This document shows positions 1 through 5,985 of a DNA stretch of 7,382 bases, in pieces. Where the stretch lies: NCBI GenBank assembly GCA_025996815.1, contig BNTT01000155.1, forward strand, positions 1-7,382. The letters are read 5' to 3'. The position numbers and the translations under genes were made by a program. How positions within the stretch are numbered: position 1 is the first letter of the stretch; each line of letters starts with the position of its first letter. The notes beneath the pieces were generated by a model. The model did no database searches, had not been told where the DNA came from, and saw only the letters and a list, made by a program, of their open reading frames with translations. This DNA is from Bacteroidia bacterium (lineage in GTDB: Bacteria > Bacteroidota > Bacteroidia > Bacteroidales > Azobacteroidaceae).

Positions 1-148
1 CATTGCCATCCACACCGTTGAGTTTGTGATACATCCACGAAGATGATTTGCCAAAATAGCGCGATGCAATTTTTGACCAGGTAACATCCAACACAATGTC
101 TTGCAATTGATATTTCAATGCCTTTTTTTGAGAAATAACTGCTTCCAT
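1..148 (-). CDS. DUF5053-family small protein, C-terminus cut by window edge
   Basis: The first 49 residues are visible and the gene runs off the left edge. After a charged start (MEAVISQKKALKYQLQDIV) comes the stretch WSKIASRYFGKSSSWMYHKL followed by NGVDGN, which I recognise from memory as the core of the DUF5053 family found in gut Bacteroidota. This core has the look of a helix-turn-helix ('SKIASRYFGKSSSWMYHKL'), so a small DNA-binding role is plausible, but no function is established to my knowledge. The start ATG at 148 lies 22 bases after the stop of the 58-residue gene upstream, so the two are probably one operon. It is a candidate for binding the inverted repeat in the operon promoter at 376-397. 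Family assignment fairly sure, function unknown. Confidence 0.75.
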   Translation of the reverse strand, partial: MEAVISQKKALKYQLQDIVLDVTWSKIASRYFGKSSSWMYHKLNGVDGN

Positions 149-170
149 AATATTTGCTTTTAATTGTTTT

Positions 171-347
171 TTACTTTCTTAATTCTGCTCTTACTTCGAG
201 TGAATCGGGCTGAGAATCTAACAGATTTTCAAATAGTTCTCGAACAAAAAATTCCATATCCCATGTGAGGTGATTGTTCGAGTATTTTAGATTCCGAATA
301 GAATCTATCAGCTCCCATTCTTGCTCTGTTAATTTTACTGCCTTCAT
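171..347 (-). CDS. 58-residue hypothetical protein, first gene of DUF5053 operon
   Basis: A complete small gene, ATG at 347 to TAA at 171, encoding a 58-residue acidic and hydrophobic protein (starts MKAVKLTEQEWELIDSIRNL, ends SLEVRAELRK). It appears mostly helical, with no signal peptide or membrane segment. The leader AAAAAGGATAATAT before the ATG gives a weak GGAT ribosome binding site, usual for this phylum. I do not recognise the family. Its status as a gene rests on the well-formed promoter 24 bases upstream of the start, an open frame of typical composition, and tight linkage to the DUF5053 gene 22 bases downstream. The pair resembles small accessory-gene operons of gut Bacteroidota; the two proteins may act together. 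Confidence 0.7.
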   Translation of the reverse strand: MKAVKLTEQEWELIDSIRNLKYSNNHLTWDMEFFVRELFENLLDSQPDSLEVRAELRK

Positions 348-370
348 ATATTATCCTTTTTATTACGCTG

Positions 371-402
371 CAAAGGTAATACGAAAATTCGTATTACACA
401 AA
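371..402 (-). promoter_or_regulatory. Bacteroidota promoter of the DUF5053 operon
   Basis: Read on the minus strand, TTTG (399-402) is followed after exactly 20 bases by TACCTTTG (371-378), a full match to the Bacteroidota -33/-7 consensus TTTG-N19-21-TAnnTTTG. The first gene starts 23 bases after the -7 box, leaving a short leader. A perfect inverted repeat fills the spacer and overlaps the -7 box, so the promoter is probably repressible. Confidence 0.8.
376..397. promoter_or_regulatory. Perfect inverted repeat, candidate operator
   Basis: Arms GTAATACGAA and TTCGTATTAC are perfect 10-base inverted repeats around a 2-base centre. The 22-bp element lies wholly inside the promoter, between the -33 and -7 boxes and overlapping the first bases of the -7 box, which is the classic placement of a repressor operator. 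The symmetry suggests a dimeric helix-turn-helix protein; the DUF5053 protein of the same operon is the nearest candidate (inference). Confidence 0.7.
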
Positions 403-450
403 CAAAAAGCACCTATTTTACATAAGTACTTAATTATCATTGAAATAAAT

Positions 451-1623
451 TTACTTTTGAATTTGCGCACACAATTGATTCAACGCCTTTTTGAGGATGC
501 TGCGGGGCGACCCGACGTTCATCCGCATAAAGCCGATGCCATCGGTGCCAAACATTTCGCCGTCGTTGAGAGCCAAGCCCGCCTTGTCTCTAAACAATAT
601 GACCAATTTTTTTTGACTCAACTTCAATTCGCGACAGTCGAGCCAGAGCAAAAACGATGCCTGCGGGAGCACAGCCTTGATTTGCGGGATGTTTTCTTTG
701 AGGTATTCGTCCACAAACCGGATATTGCCCTCCACATATTCCAGCATCTGCCGGAGCCATTCGCCGCCGGCGTTGTAGGCTGCGGTCGTGGCGGTATAGG
801 CAAAAATAGTGCCCTCGTTCAACTCGCTTGCTTTCAGGAAGTTATAAAAACTTTCGCGGATGGTTTTATTGGGAATGATGGCATAAGAACTCACAATTCC
901 GGCGATGTTAAACGTCTTGCTCGGCGCCATCAGCGTGATGCTATTTTGCGCCGCCTCCTTAGAAACCGTCGCAAACGGGATATGCTCGTGCCCGAAAATC
1001 GCCAAATCCGAATGAATTTCGTCAGAAATGACCAGGATATTGTTTTCGGCACAAATTTTTGCCAACTCCTGCAACGTTTTTTTGTCCCAGGTGATGCCAA
1101 TCGGATTGTGCGGATTTGCCAAAATCAGCAGCCTGCAATCGCTGTCAATCACGCGGCGCAGCCCCTCCAAATCCATCGTGTAGTGCCCGTTTCGCTCAAT
1201 CAGCGGGTTGAGCACCAACTGTCGATTATGCAAAGTGGGAACAATCCTAAACGGATGATACACAGGCGGTTGGATAATTATTTTGTCGCTCGGACGGGTA
1301 AAGTGCATAACGGCAAAAGCGATGCCCTTGACCACGCCCGGAATGTAGGACACCCAATCCTTTTCAACCGCCCACCGATGCCGGGTCTGCAACCAGTTGA
1401 GAATCGACTGCAAATAGCATTCAGGAGTGACCGAATAGCCGAAAATGCCCTCGTCGCAGCGTTGTTTCAAAGCCTCCACCACAGGGTCGCAACACCGAAA
1501 ATCCATATCCGCCACCCACAACGGAATCAAATCGGCACTGCCGAATCGCTCCTCCAAAGCATCGGTTTTAAGTGCCCCGGTGCCGTTTCGATTGATGATT
1601 TCATCAAAATCATATTTTTTCAT
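451..1623 (-). CDS. patB: MalY/PatB-type PLP-dependent cystathionine beta-lyase / aminotransferase
   Basis: A 390-residue fold-type I PLP enzyme of the MalY/PatB family, the normal length for the group. Members split cystathionine or cysteine S-conjugates to pyruvate, ammonia and a thiol in the cytoplasm. Visible landmarks: the N-terminal LIPLWVADMDFR motif (32-43), asparagines of ANPHNPIG (169-176), the PLP-nitrogen aspartate in ISDEIHSDL (D201), the Schiff-base lysine in APSKTFN (K236), and the likely substrate-carboxylate arginine in RMNVGSPR (R367). All key residues are present, so it should be active. An in-frame stop lies a few codons upstream of the ATG at 1623, so that start is the only one. 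It has its own promoter (-7 box at 1718-1725) and an unusual 94-base leader with a strong Shine-Dalgarno box and a short cysteine-containing ORF. The gene is visibly richer in G+C than its neighbours, as expected for a core gene beside accessory DNA. MalY versus PatB substrate preference cannot be read from sequence. Confidence 0.9.
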   Translation of the reverse strand: MKKYDFDEIINRNGTGALKTDALEERFGSADLIPLWVADMDFRCCDPVVEALKQRCDEGIFGYSVTPECYLQSILNWLQTRHRWAVEKDWVSYIPGVVKGIAFAVMHFTRPSDKIIIQPPVYHPFRIVPTLHNRQLVLNPLIERNGHYTMDLEGLRRVIDSDCRLLILANPHNPIGITWDKKTLQELAKICAENNILVISDEIHSDLAIFGHEHIPFATVSKEAAQNSITLMAPSKTFNIAGIVSSYAIIPNKTIRESFYNFLKASELNEGTIFAYTATTAAYNAGGEWLRQMLEYVEGNIRFVDEYLKENIPQIKAVLPQASFLLWLDCRELKLSQKKLVILFRDKAGLALNDGEMFGTDGIGFMRMNVGSPRSILKKALNQLCAQIQK

Positions 1624-1650
1624 ACGCTTTCATTTTATACGCTTTCATTT
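1621..1650. repeat. 15-bp tandem duplication ending in the patB start codon
   Basis: On the minus strand AAATGAAAGCGTATA (1636-1650) is followed directly by AAATGAAAGCGTATG (1621-1635), 14 of 15 bases identical. The last three bases of the second unit are the ATG of the C-S lyase gene; the matching bases of the first unit are ATA. The inner ATG of each unit opens a 12-codon out-of-frame ORF that runs over the lyase start, so the duplication may affect initiation. Confidence 0.8.
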
Positions 1651-1654
1651 AGTT

Positions 1655-1678
1655 TCAATTCGTGCAAAAACATTTCAT
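1655..1678 (-). other. Seven-codon upstream ORF MKCFCTN ahead of patB
   Basis: Directly seen: GGGAGG at 1685-1690, a spacer of 6 bases, then ATG and the short frame MKCFCTN ending in TGA. This is the best Shine-Dalgarno box in the window, and it serves this mini-ORF, not the C-S lyase that starts 31 bases after it. Two of seven codons are cysteine, and the downstream enzyme belongs to a family acting on cysteine-type thioethers. A cysteine-sensing leader peptide is an inference. No clear attenuator hairpin is visible, and the box could simply be chance or a relic of a replaced gene. Confidence 0.35.
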
Positions 1679-1717
1679 ATATTTCCTCCCTGATTTATCT
1701 GTTATTAATTTCGTAGA

Positions 1718-1725
1718 CAAAGGTA
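1718..1725 (-). promoter_or_regulatory. -7 box of the patB promoter
   Basis: TACCTTTG on the minus strand matches TAnnTTTG exactly and lies 94 bases upstream of the C-S lyase ATG. A clean TTTG box at the right distance is not seen; only a TTGG a few bases too far upstream is nearby. Transcription would start near 1714 and cover the mini-ORF and the 15-bp duplication. Confidence 0.6.
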
Positions 1726-1791
1726 CAAAAAATATTATTTCATTTAACGCACCAACACTCTTGTATTAGCTGTTCCTGTTTTCTTAGCGCA

Positions 1792-2280
1792 TTATTTGAT
1801 AGGAATAACTGCACAAATATTGAGCCTAAAACCAGTTTCTTTGCGAAATCTTTCCATTAGCTCTGTTTGTCCGTGCTGATAAAAAGGATGCCGTTTATTG
1901 GCAAGAAATGCCATTTTTTTAGAAAGACAAGATAAATTGTAACTGCTTCTAAAAATGAGGATTGTTGTTTTCAATTGCTCTGTTCCTTCAGAAACGGATT
2001 TTTTATCTTTGTCTTTTAGTTCCACAAAATAGAAATCATATTGTGGAGAACGCGCACAAATAAGCAAGGCATCACATAGAGATTCCTCATCTTTTCCATT
2101 AGGTTTGTAGCATTTTATATTTTTGTCTAATGGAACCACATAGATGGTCTGTTTATTGCGGTTTTCAATTTTTGCAATTCCATCCTCAAAAGGAACAACC
2201 GCAACCGGCTGTTGGTCAACTATCCCAAAACTGTCGGTTTCAATACTAAAACAAGTTGTTGCAAACAAATCAATTTTCAT
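1792..2280 (-). CDS. Small PD-(D/E)XK nuclease-like protein paired with ATPase
   Basis: A 162-residue soluble protein with no signal peptide or membrane segment. I do not recognise a named family. The central part reads like a PD-(D/E)XK nuclease core: a helix acid (E66), D70 at the head of the strand CDALLI, then E87-L-K89 at the end of the strand YDFYFVELK, followed by a helix containing Q102 (GTEQLKTTI), the usual acid, D, ExK, Q order. The ATG at 2280 overlaps the last 11 bases of the upstream ATPase gene, so the two proteins are translationally coupled and probably form one complex. ATPase plus small nuclease pairs are a common layout of phage defence (Septu and PARIS are examples with other nucleases). 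Nuclease fold and defence role are inferences from motif and context. A metal-independent or catalytically dead relative is possible. Confidence 0.55.
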   Translation of the reverse strand: MKIDLFATTCFSIETDSFGIVDQQPVAVVPFEDGIAKIENRNKQTIYVVPLDKNIKCYKPNGKDEESLCDALLICARSPQYDFYFVELKDKDKKSVSEGTEQLKTTILIFRSSYNLSCLSKKMAFLANKRHPFYQHGQTELMERFRKETGFRLNICAVIPIK

Positions 2281-3502
2281 TTTCTTCTTCTATTTCTTGT
2301 AACTTGGCATAAAGGTCGTTGGTATCGGCAAGAAATTTATTGAGAAAATTACTATCCGAAGGTATCCCATTATAGTTGGGCAACCGTTTTATGATTCCAT
2401 CGTCAGTCATTTCATAAATACAGACCTCATCCGCATTCACACAAGAATGGATTGGAACAATTTCTAATATTTGTGGCTCTAAATTCTTTTTATTTTTATC
2501 AAAAATAGCATCCAATAACTGTTTTGCCTTGATTGCAATTGTCAAATAATTAATCAAATAAGGACTATGCGTGGTCATTATCAACTTATTTCCCTCGTTC
2601 ATATTATTAAGACCCAACAAACTCTGAAGCATTTTCCATTGTGACGATGGAAATAAGTTTTGTTCGGGTTCTTCCACAATATTGACGAAAGCACTCTTGT
2701 TGAATTTTGACGAAAGCACCGATAGTGCCACACGTTTTTGTTCATCCGTCAAACTATCATTACTCCATATCTCTTGCACGCCCTTTTTGAATCGCGCCTG
2801 TTCATCGCTACTCATCGGGTCTTTGTTTTCGCTCTGTTTTTTTACCGAATTAGCTAAATAATTTGATACTAAATATAGCGGAACAAACGACTGAAATCCA
2901 CTTGATGCCTCCGTGATTTCAAGTTTATAACCGTTCCCTTTCAAATAAAGATTATCATATTGCTTATTGTATTCAATTTCAACATCATTAATGGGCAATT
3001 TCATTGCCTCTTTCATCTCATTTTTTGCATTACTATATTCCGAATTAAATTCTTGCAAGGCTTCGGAAGATAGTTTTAATTCCCTTGCCCCTTTGATATA
3101 GGTTATCAAATTTCGTTCCGCAGGCACATACATAATTTGTGGCAACGGATAAGGCTGGTCAGACAGTTCACTAATCATCATGCAGTCATTCTGATATTTT
3201 ATAGAATACACATCTCCTTGATATTCAATAACAGACGAAGGGGTAAGATAATTATCTAACCGATGATAAGTCAAAAATTGATTCTTCAACCGATTTTTCT
3301 TTTCAAACCACTTTTTATCATAATCACCTCTCACCAAAGCCTTTTCAATCCACGTAAACGTAGAAATCAACTTGGCAATCGTGCTTTTGCCGGAACCTTG
3401 ATTACCGATGAAAACAGTAACTTTCGTGATGTCAAGCCATCCATCATTTTCGCGATAGCCATCTTTGATAGCTCCGAAGTTTTTAATTTTTATTTTGTTC
3501 AT
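2270..3502 (-). CDS. ABC/OLD-like AAA_15 ATPase, candidate defence ATPase
   Basis: A complete 410-residue P-loop ATPase of the AAA_15/AAA_21 (SMC/RecF/OLD-like) type. The N-terminus MNKIKIKNFGAIKDG is the usual opening strand; Walker A is GNQGSGKST (33-41), an ABC-signature-like segment is EASSGFQSF (198-206), Walker B is VNIVEEPEQNLFP (273-285) with the catalytic glutamate in EEPE, and the switch histidine is in MTTHSP (H312). All ATPase elements are therefore present. The middle (about 60-195 and 215-270) is charged and poorly conserved, where such proteins carry a short coiled coil or partner surface. There is no C-terminal TOPRIM domain, so it is not a full OLD nuclease; effector activity probably lies in the overlapping small gene downstream. 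The leader has a TACATTTG -7 box 17 bases before the ATG. A two-component ATPase-nuclease defence system is the best reading, by inference. Confidence 0.85.
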   Translation of the reverse strand: MNKIKIKNFGAIKDGYRENDGWLDITKVTVFIGNQGSGKSTIAKLISTFTWIEKALVRGDYDKKWFEKKNRLKNQFLTYHRLDNYLTPSSVIEYQGDVYSIKYQNDCMMISELSDQPYPLPQIMYVPAERNLITYIKGARELKLSSEALQEFNSEYSNAKNEMKEAMKLPINDVEIEYNKQYDNLYLKGNGYKLEITEASSGFQSFVPLYLVSNYLANSVKKQSENKDPMSSDEQARFKKGVQEIWSNDSLTDEQKRVALSVLSSKFNKSAFVNIVEEPEQNLFPSSQWKMLQSLLGLNNMNEGNKLIMTTHSPYLINYLTIAIKAKQLLDAIFDKNKKNLEPQILEIVPIHSCVNADEVCIYEMTDDGIIKRLPNYNGIPSDSNFLNKFLADTNDLYAKLQEIEEENEN

Positions 3503-3519
3503 TTTTATTATTTTATTTA

Positions 3520-3527
3520 CAAATGTA
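3520..3527 (-). promoter_or_regulatory. -7 box of the ATPase-nuclease operon
   Basis: TACATTTG on the minus strand fits TAnnTTTG and ends 17 bases before the ATPase ATG. The -33 box is weak: a TTG is present but 23 bases away instead of the usual 19-21. The A-rich leader has no Shine-Dalgarno box, as is common in Bacteroidota. Confidence 0.5.
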
Positions 3528-3605
3528 CATATTATTTCACAAAACTATCACAATAGTCTTATTTTCTATTTTTCACTCTGTAAACAGAGTTTATCTCATA
3601 CTCAT

Positions 3606-3674
3606 TCAATCAGTATCTGGAATATATCCGGGAGTTCCCAACTGATAAGCTCTAAATCTTGTTTTTTTTGACAT
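3606..3674 (-). pseudogene. Remnant resembling N-terminus of MBL-fold (ComEC-like) hydrolase
   Basis: An ATG 6 bases after the patatin stop opens a 22-codon frame, MSKKTRFRAYQLGTPG followed by YIPDTD and a stop. From memory, a (K/R)FRAYQLG-type opening is that of a family of soluble MBL-fold, ComEC/Rec2-related hydrolases in Bacteroidota, where it is followed by a SSFSYF segment. Here that and the whole metal-binding domain are missing. The tail PGYIPDTD resembles an internal PGY segment of the same family, so an internal deletion joining two PG positions is possible. The tight spacing implies that the patatin and this gene once formed an operon. Too short to be functional. The family match rests on about 14 residues and is uncertain. 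Confidence 0.4.
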
Positions 3675-3680
3675 ACGATT

Positions 3681-4988
3681 CTATTTTATTGTTATTAAAT
3701 ACGGCAAATACAATCTCACTTGAACTTCGGTCAGCCAATTGGAATGCTTAATAAGTGCTTTTATCTGTTTCGCTTTTAAAGCCGTAAGATTGGTCCCAAC
3801 TGCTTTGGCAACATCGTGTTCTTCGTTGGTAGGCATGATGGTTGATAATTGATGCCAAGCAATATTTTGTTTCAATTGTGCTATTATTCTTTCACCGGCG
3901 GCAGTGCGAATATTTTCCTCTTTACTGTTTAATTCTTCAATATCTTGCGCTTTTAGGTGATGGTAGTCGTAGAGTTCGGGTGCAATATGACCTTCCGAAA
4001 TATTGTCCACAAATCCTTTTATTGGGCGGTCGCTTACATCCCACATCAAAGAAAGATAGGCATATCTCATATCGCTATTGTGAGTGTATATATTATCGCG
4101 CACCTGAAACGCTTTAATACGCCTCATCATAATATTTGATGTTTTAGCAAGCATCAATGGTATATTAAATGCCCATTTTGAACTCATGTCGCCAACACCG
4201 GCATCACTGACAATATTCAGTTGCGTGTGATAGGCACTCGTTTTTTCACTCAGTTTGTGTGCCCCTTGATTATCATATAAGCCACCATCAACGAGCAATG
4301 GCTTGGGCTTAACTTCATCGGCGTTAACAGCATAATACTGAGGGCTTATGCTTATCGGAGAGAAAGCAAAAGGCACACAGGAAGAAGCCATTACAGCCCG
4401 TGCAACAGGGAATTTTTCAGTTTTAAACATCTGCGTTTTATCTTTTCCTTCATATTCATATCCCGTCATTTTCAAGCGAGAAAAAGTAAAAAGCGTTCCT
4501 GTGGCAACATTTGTAGCATTAATCGCAAGCATTGGTGTTTCCGGCAGGTCTGAAAGTTTTGCATGGTGAAAGAATAGTTTGTTATATGCTTTTTCAATCC
4601 AGACGCTCAAAGGCAACAGTTTAAATCCAAAGAAAAACAGCAAAATAAGGTCGGGCAGCAACATCCACCACCCCAATAACCAAACAGATATTCCTATCAG
4701 TAAGATGATTGCTATTAGATTTATAACCGACAGCAGCAATACTCCCTTTTGCAATTTTGTGATAAAAGATTGCTCAAATTCTTCATAATTCCCTCTGTGT
4801 AAGGCATAATAAGCCGCTGTTATTGAGCCGCCCGATACAGAAGAAATAACATCAACGCTATCAAGTATTCCCAGCCGATTTAATGCTCGTAAGGTACCTG
4901 TATGATAGGCTGCTGCCCTATATCCGCCTCCGGATAAGGCTAAACCGATTTTCTTTTTTGTTTCTGTGTCTAATGTTTTTGTTTTCAT
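3681..4988 (-). CDS. Membrane-anchored patatin-like phospholipase
   Basis: A 435-residue patatin-family lipid hydrolase. The oxyanion-hole loop is SGGGYRA (19-25), the nucleophile elbow is SSVSGGS with catalytic S52 (first glycine of GxSxG replaced by serine), and the dyad aspartate is in DGG (D234). An insert between elbow and aspartate carries two strongly hydrophobic segments, about 83-105 and 107-128, so the enzyme is probably held in the inner membrane. Residues 345-435 form a charged helical tail I do not recognise. The start at 4988 is favoured because a perfect promoter ends only 4 bases upstream, which implies a leaderless or nearly leaderless mRNA. Patatin-like enzymes are membrane-degrading effectors in several phage defence systems (CapV of CBASS is one), and the neighbours are defence-like. 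No nucleotide cyclase or other sensor gene is adjacent, so the trigger is unknown. A housekeeping lipid role cannot be excluded. Confidence 0.88.
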   Translation of the reverse strand: MKTKTLDTETKKKIGLALSGGGYRAAAYHTGTLRALNRLGILDSVDVISSVSGGSITAAYYALHRGNYEEFEQSFITKLQKGVLLLSVINLIAIILLIGISVWLLGWWMLLPDLILLFFFGFKLLPLSVWIEKAYNKLFFHHAKLSDLPETPMLAINATNVATGTLFTFSRLKMTGYEYEGKDKTQMFKTEKFPVARAVMASSCVPFAFSPISISPQYYAVNADEVKPKPLLVDGGLYDNQGAHKLSEKTSAYHTQLNIVSDAGVGDMSSKWAFNIPLMLAKTSNIMMRRIKAFQVRDNIYTHNSDMRYAYLSLMWDVSDRPIKGFVDNISEGHIAPELYDYHHLKAQDIEELNSKEENIRTAAGERIIAQLKQNIAWHQLSTIMPTNEEHDVAKAVGTNLTALKAKQIKALIKHSNWLTEVQVRLYLPYLITIK

Positions 4989-5029
4989 AGCACAAAGGTA
5001 CTCACTTTTTGGATTGGATGCAAATTATT
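4959..5029. repeat. 71-bp direct repeat, copy A: patatin promoter and start
   Basis: This segment is identical, base for base, to 7118-7188, in the same orientation and 2,159 bp away. It contains the whole patatin promoter, the start codon and the first ten codons (MKTKTLDTET). Identity stops sharply on both sides. The other copy leads into a different gene, a truncated DUF3791 frame. Confidence 0.97.
4993..5024 (-). promoter_or_regulatory. Patatin promoter with near-leaderless start
   Basis: On the minus strand TTTG (5021-5024), 20 bases, then TACCTTTG (4993-5000): a perfect -33/-7 pair. The patatin ATG at 4988 follows after only TGCT, so the expected transcription start coincides with or nearly touches the start codon. 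There is no room for a ribosome binding site. Confidence 0.8.
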
Positions 5030-5043
5030 TTTATTTAATATGA

Positions 5044-5166
5044 TTATCGAATATGATACCTAAACTCATTTTTGTAGGCGACCGAAGCCACTAACACCCG
5101 GATGCAAAGCACTTCCTTCGCACCTGAATTGTCAGCTACTGCTAATCTTGATTCTTGTTGTATCAT
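5044..5166 (-). pseudogene. rplN: Truncated ribosomal protein L14 gene head (rplN fragment)
   Basis: The frame from ATG 5166 begins [20 protein letters not shown] then CIRVL, an almost exact match to the first 25 residues of bacterial ribosomal protein L14 as I know it (MIQxESRLxVxDNSGAKExLCIRVL). The expected GGTGRRYASVGD segment does not follow; instead the frame reads [10 protein letters not shown] and stops at residue 40, against about 120 for intact L14. The short ASV may be a displaced piece of YASVGD, implying a small deletion before homology is lost. The fragment lies between the toxin gene and the patatin promoter, together with the tail of rpsQ, its normal upstream neighbour. It is certainly not a working L14 gene. 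Confidence 0.85.
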
Positions 5167-5168
5167 AA

Positions 5169-5192
5169 TTATTTCGCTTTTTCAATGATTTC
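5169..5192 (-). pseudogene. rpsQ: Tail of ribosomal protein S17 gene (rpsQ fragment)
   Basis: Seven codons EIIEKAK and a TAA end two bases before the rplN-like ATG. EI(I/V)EKAK is the usual C-terminus of S17 in Bacteroidota, and rpsQ directly precedes rplN in the conserved ribosomal protein operon, so the two pieces are one captured junction. The first base of this piece overlaps the TGA of the toxin-like gene, so the recombination joint lies at or just inside the 3' end of that gene. Confidence 0.65.
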
Positions 5193-5985
5193 AAAGCCGT
5201 ACTGTATTTTCATCTTCCCATTCAATACTAAAAGATTTGCAAAGCCCATCCCACACATCTTTAGGCTCAACATTCCCTAATCCCACATCTTTAAACCATT
5301 TCTTATCCGGCAGTGCAACGAGCATATCTTCGCAAAAAATGGCTAAGTCCATTTTCAATTCATCAGGAATTACAAAAATATCAGATTCTCCAAGCATTGT
5401 AGATAGGCGAAAAATATCGTTTTTATGTTTTACAACATCCTTTGAATCAACCTTTTCTCCTTTTGATTTTCGCTTGCTTAAATCATTAAATGCCTTTGCT
5501 TTCATACAAATCAAACTTTCAATATTTGCAAGGTGTACGTTGTCTTCAACGGAACTATGTTCTAATGTGAAATTATAGTAGTCATCATTCATCAATATTG
5601 CCGACAGGCTCGACAAATCTTCATCAATAGGAATGGGAGTCAGACGTGCTTCATCCGGTATATCCAAAATATCCGGTTTGCGAGCAAATATCTCAATCTG
5701 TGCAGGAAAGTTTACGGCTTGCGGCTTTAAGAAGCGAAAATATTCATTTTTGCCATTCCCATGCTGACGAGTTTCGTACTCTCCCGCTTTGACAAAATCC
5801 CAAAAACGTTTGACAAATGCAGCCGTCAGAGCCTCTACAATCAGAATAATGTCAATATCCTTTGTGGCTCTTGGCTGTTGTCCGGCATTTTCTTCCAAAA
5901 TATCACATGCCGTTCCGCCGATGATAATGTAATGTGAATCATACTCGGCAAAGTATTCTTTGAACTTTTCTATCCCACTAACCAT
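5191..5985 (-). CDS. AbiEii-like nucleotidyltransferase, candidate toxin
   Basis: A 264-residue protein with a minimal nucleotidyltransferase fold. The core is IIGGTACDIL (21-30) with the GG turn, then RATKDIDIIL (39-48) giving the metal-binding pair D43 and D45, and a third acid in QIEIFA (E98). The later segment KHKNDIFRL (186-194) resembles the K/H..D motif of AbiEii-type enzymes. AbiEii-family toxins transfer nucleotides to RNA and arrest growth in abortive infection; the exact reaction here is unknown. Its ATG at 5985 overlaps the last 16 bases of the antitoxin-like gene, the usual antitoxin-first order of AbiE operons. The 3' end runs into a fragment of rpsQ, so the last few residues may have been altered by recombination, but all catalytic residues remain. 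Toxin role is inferred from fold and context. Confidence 0.75.
   Translation of the reverse strand: MVSGIEKFKEYFAEYDSHYIIIGGTACDILEENAGQQPRATKDIDIILIVEALTAAFVKRFWDFVKAGEYETRQHGNGKNEYFRFLKPQAVNFPAQIEIFARKPDILDIPDEARLTPIPIDEDLSSLSAILMNDDYYNFTLEHSSVEDNVHLANIESLICMKAKAFNDLSKRKSKGEKVDSKDVVKHKNDIFRLSTMLGESDIFVIPDELKMDLAIFCEDMLVALPDKKWFKDVGLGNVEPKDVWDGLCKSFSIEWEDENTVRL

Noticed and set aside
274..1716. A 480-codon open frame on the plus strand opposite the C-S lyase
   Set aside because: It is the antisense of a fully conserved PLP enzyme, its residues are low-complexity H/R/Q-rich, and it has no recognisable motif or promoter. The GC-rich codon pattern of the lyase gene keeps the opposite frame open.
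1726..1791. Possible short coding fragment between the nuclease-like gene and the patB promoter
   Set aside because: Short open frames exist in this 66-base stretch, but none has a start with a leader or recognisable residues; it also holds no clear terminator.
3575..3590. Hairpin ACTCTG-TAAA-CAGAGT between patatin and ATPase genes as a terminator
   Set aside because: The stem is only 6 bp and neither strand has a U-run directly after it, so I could not support a terminator.
5050..5100. GGCGACCGAAGCC as a terminator hairpin before the patatin promoter
   Set aside because: Only a 3-bp stem forms, and the bases are better explained as part of the decayed rplN fragment.
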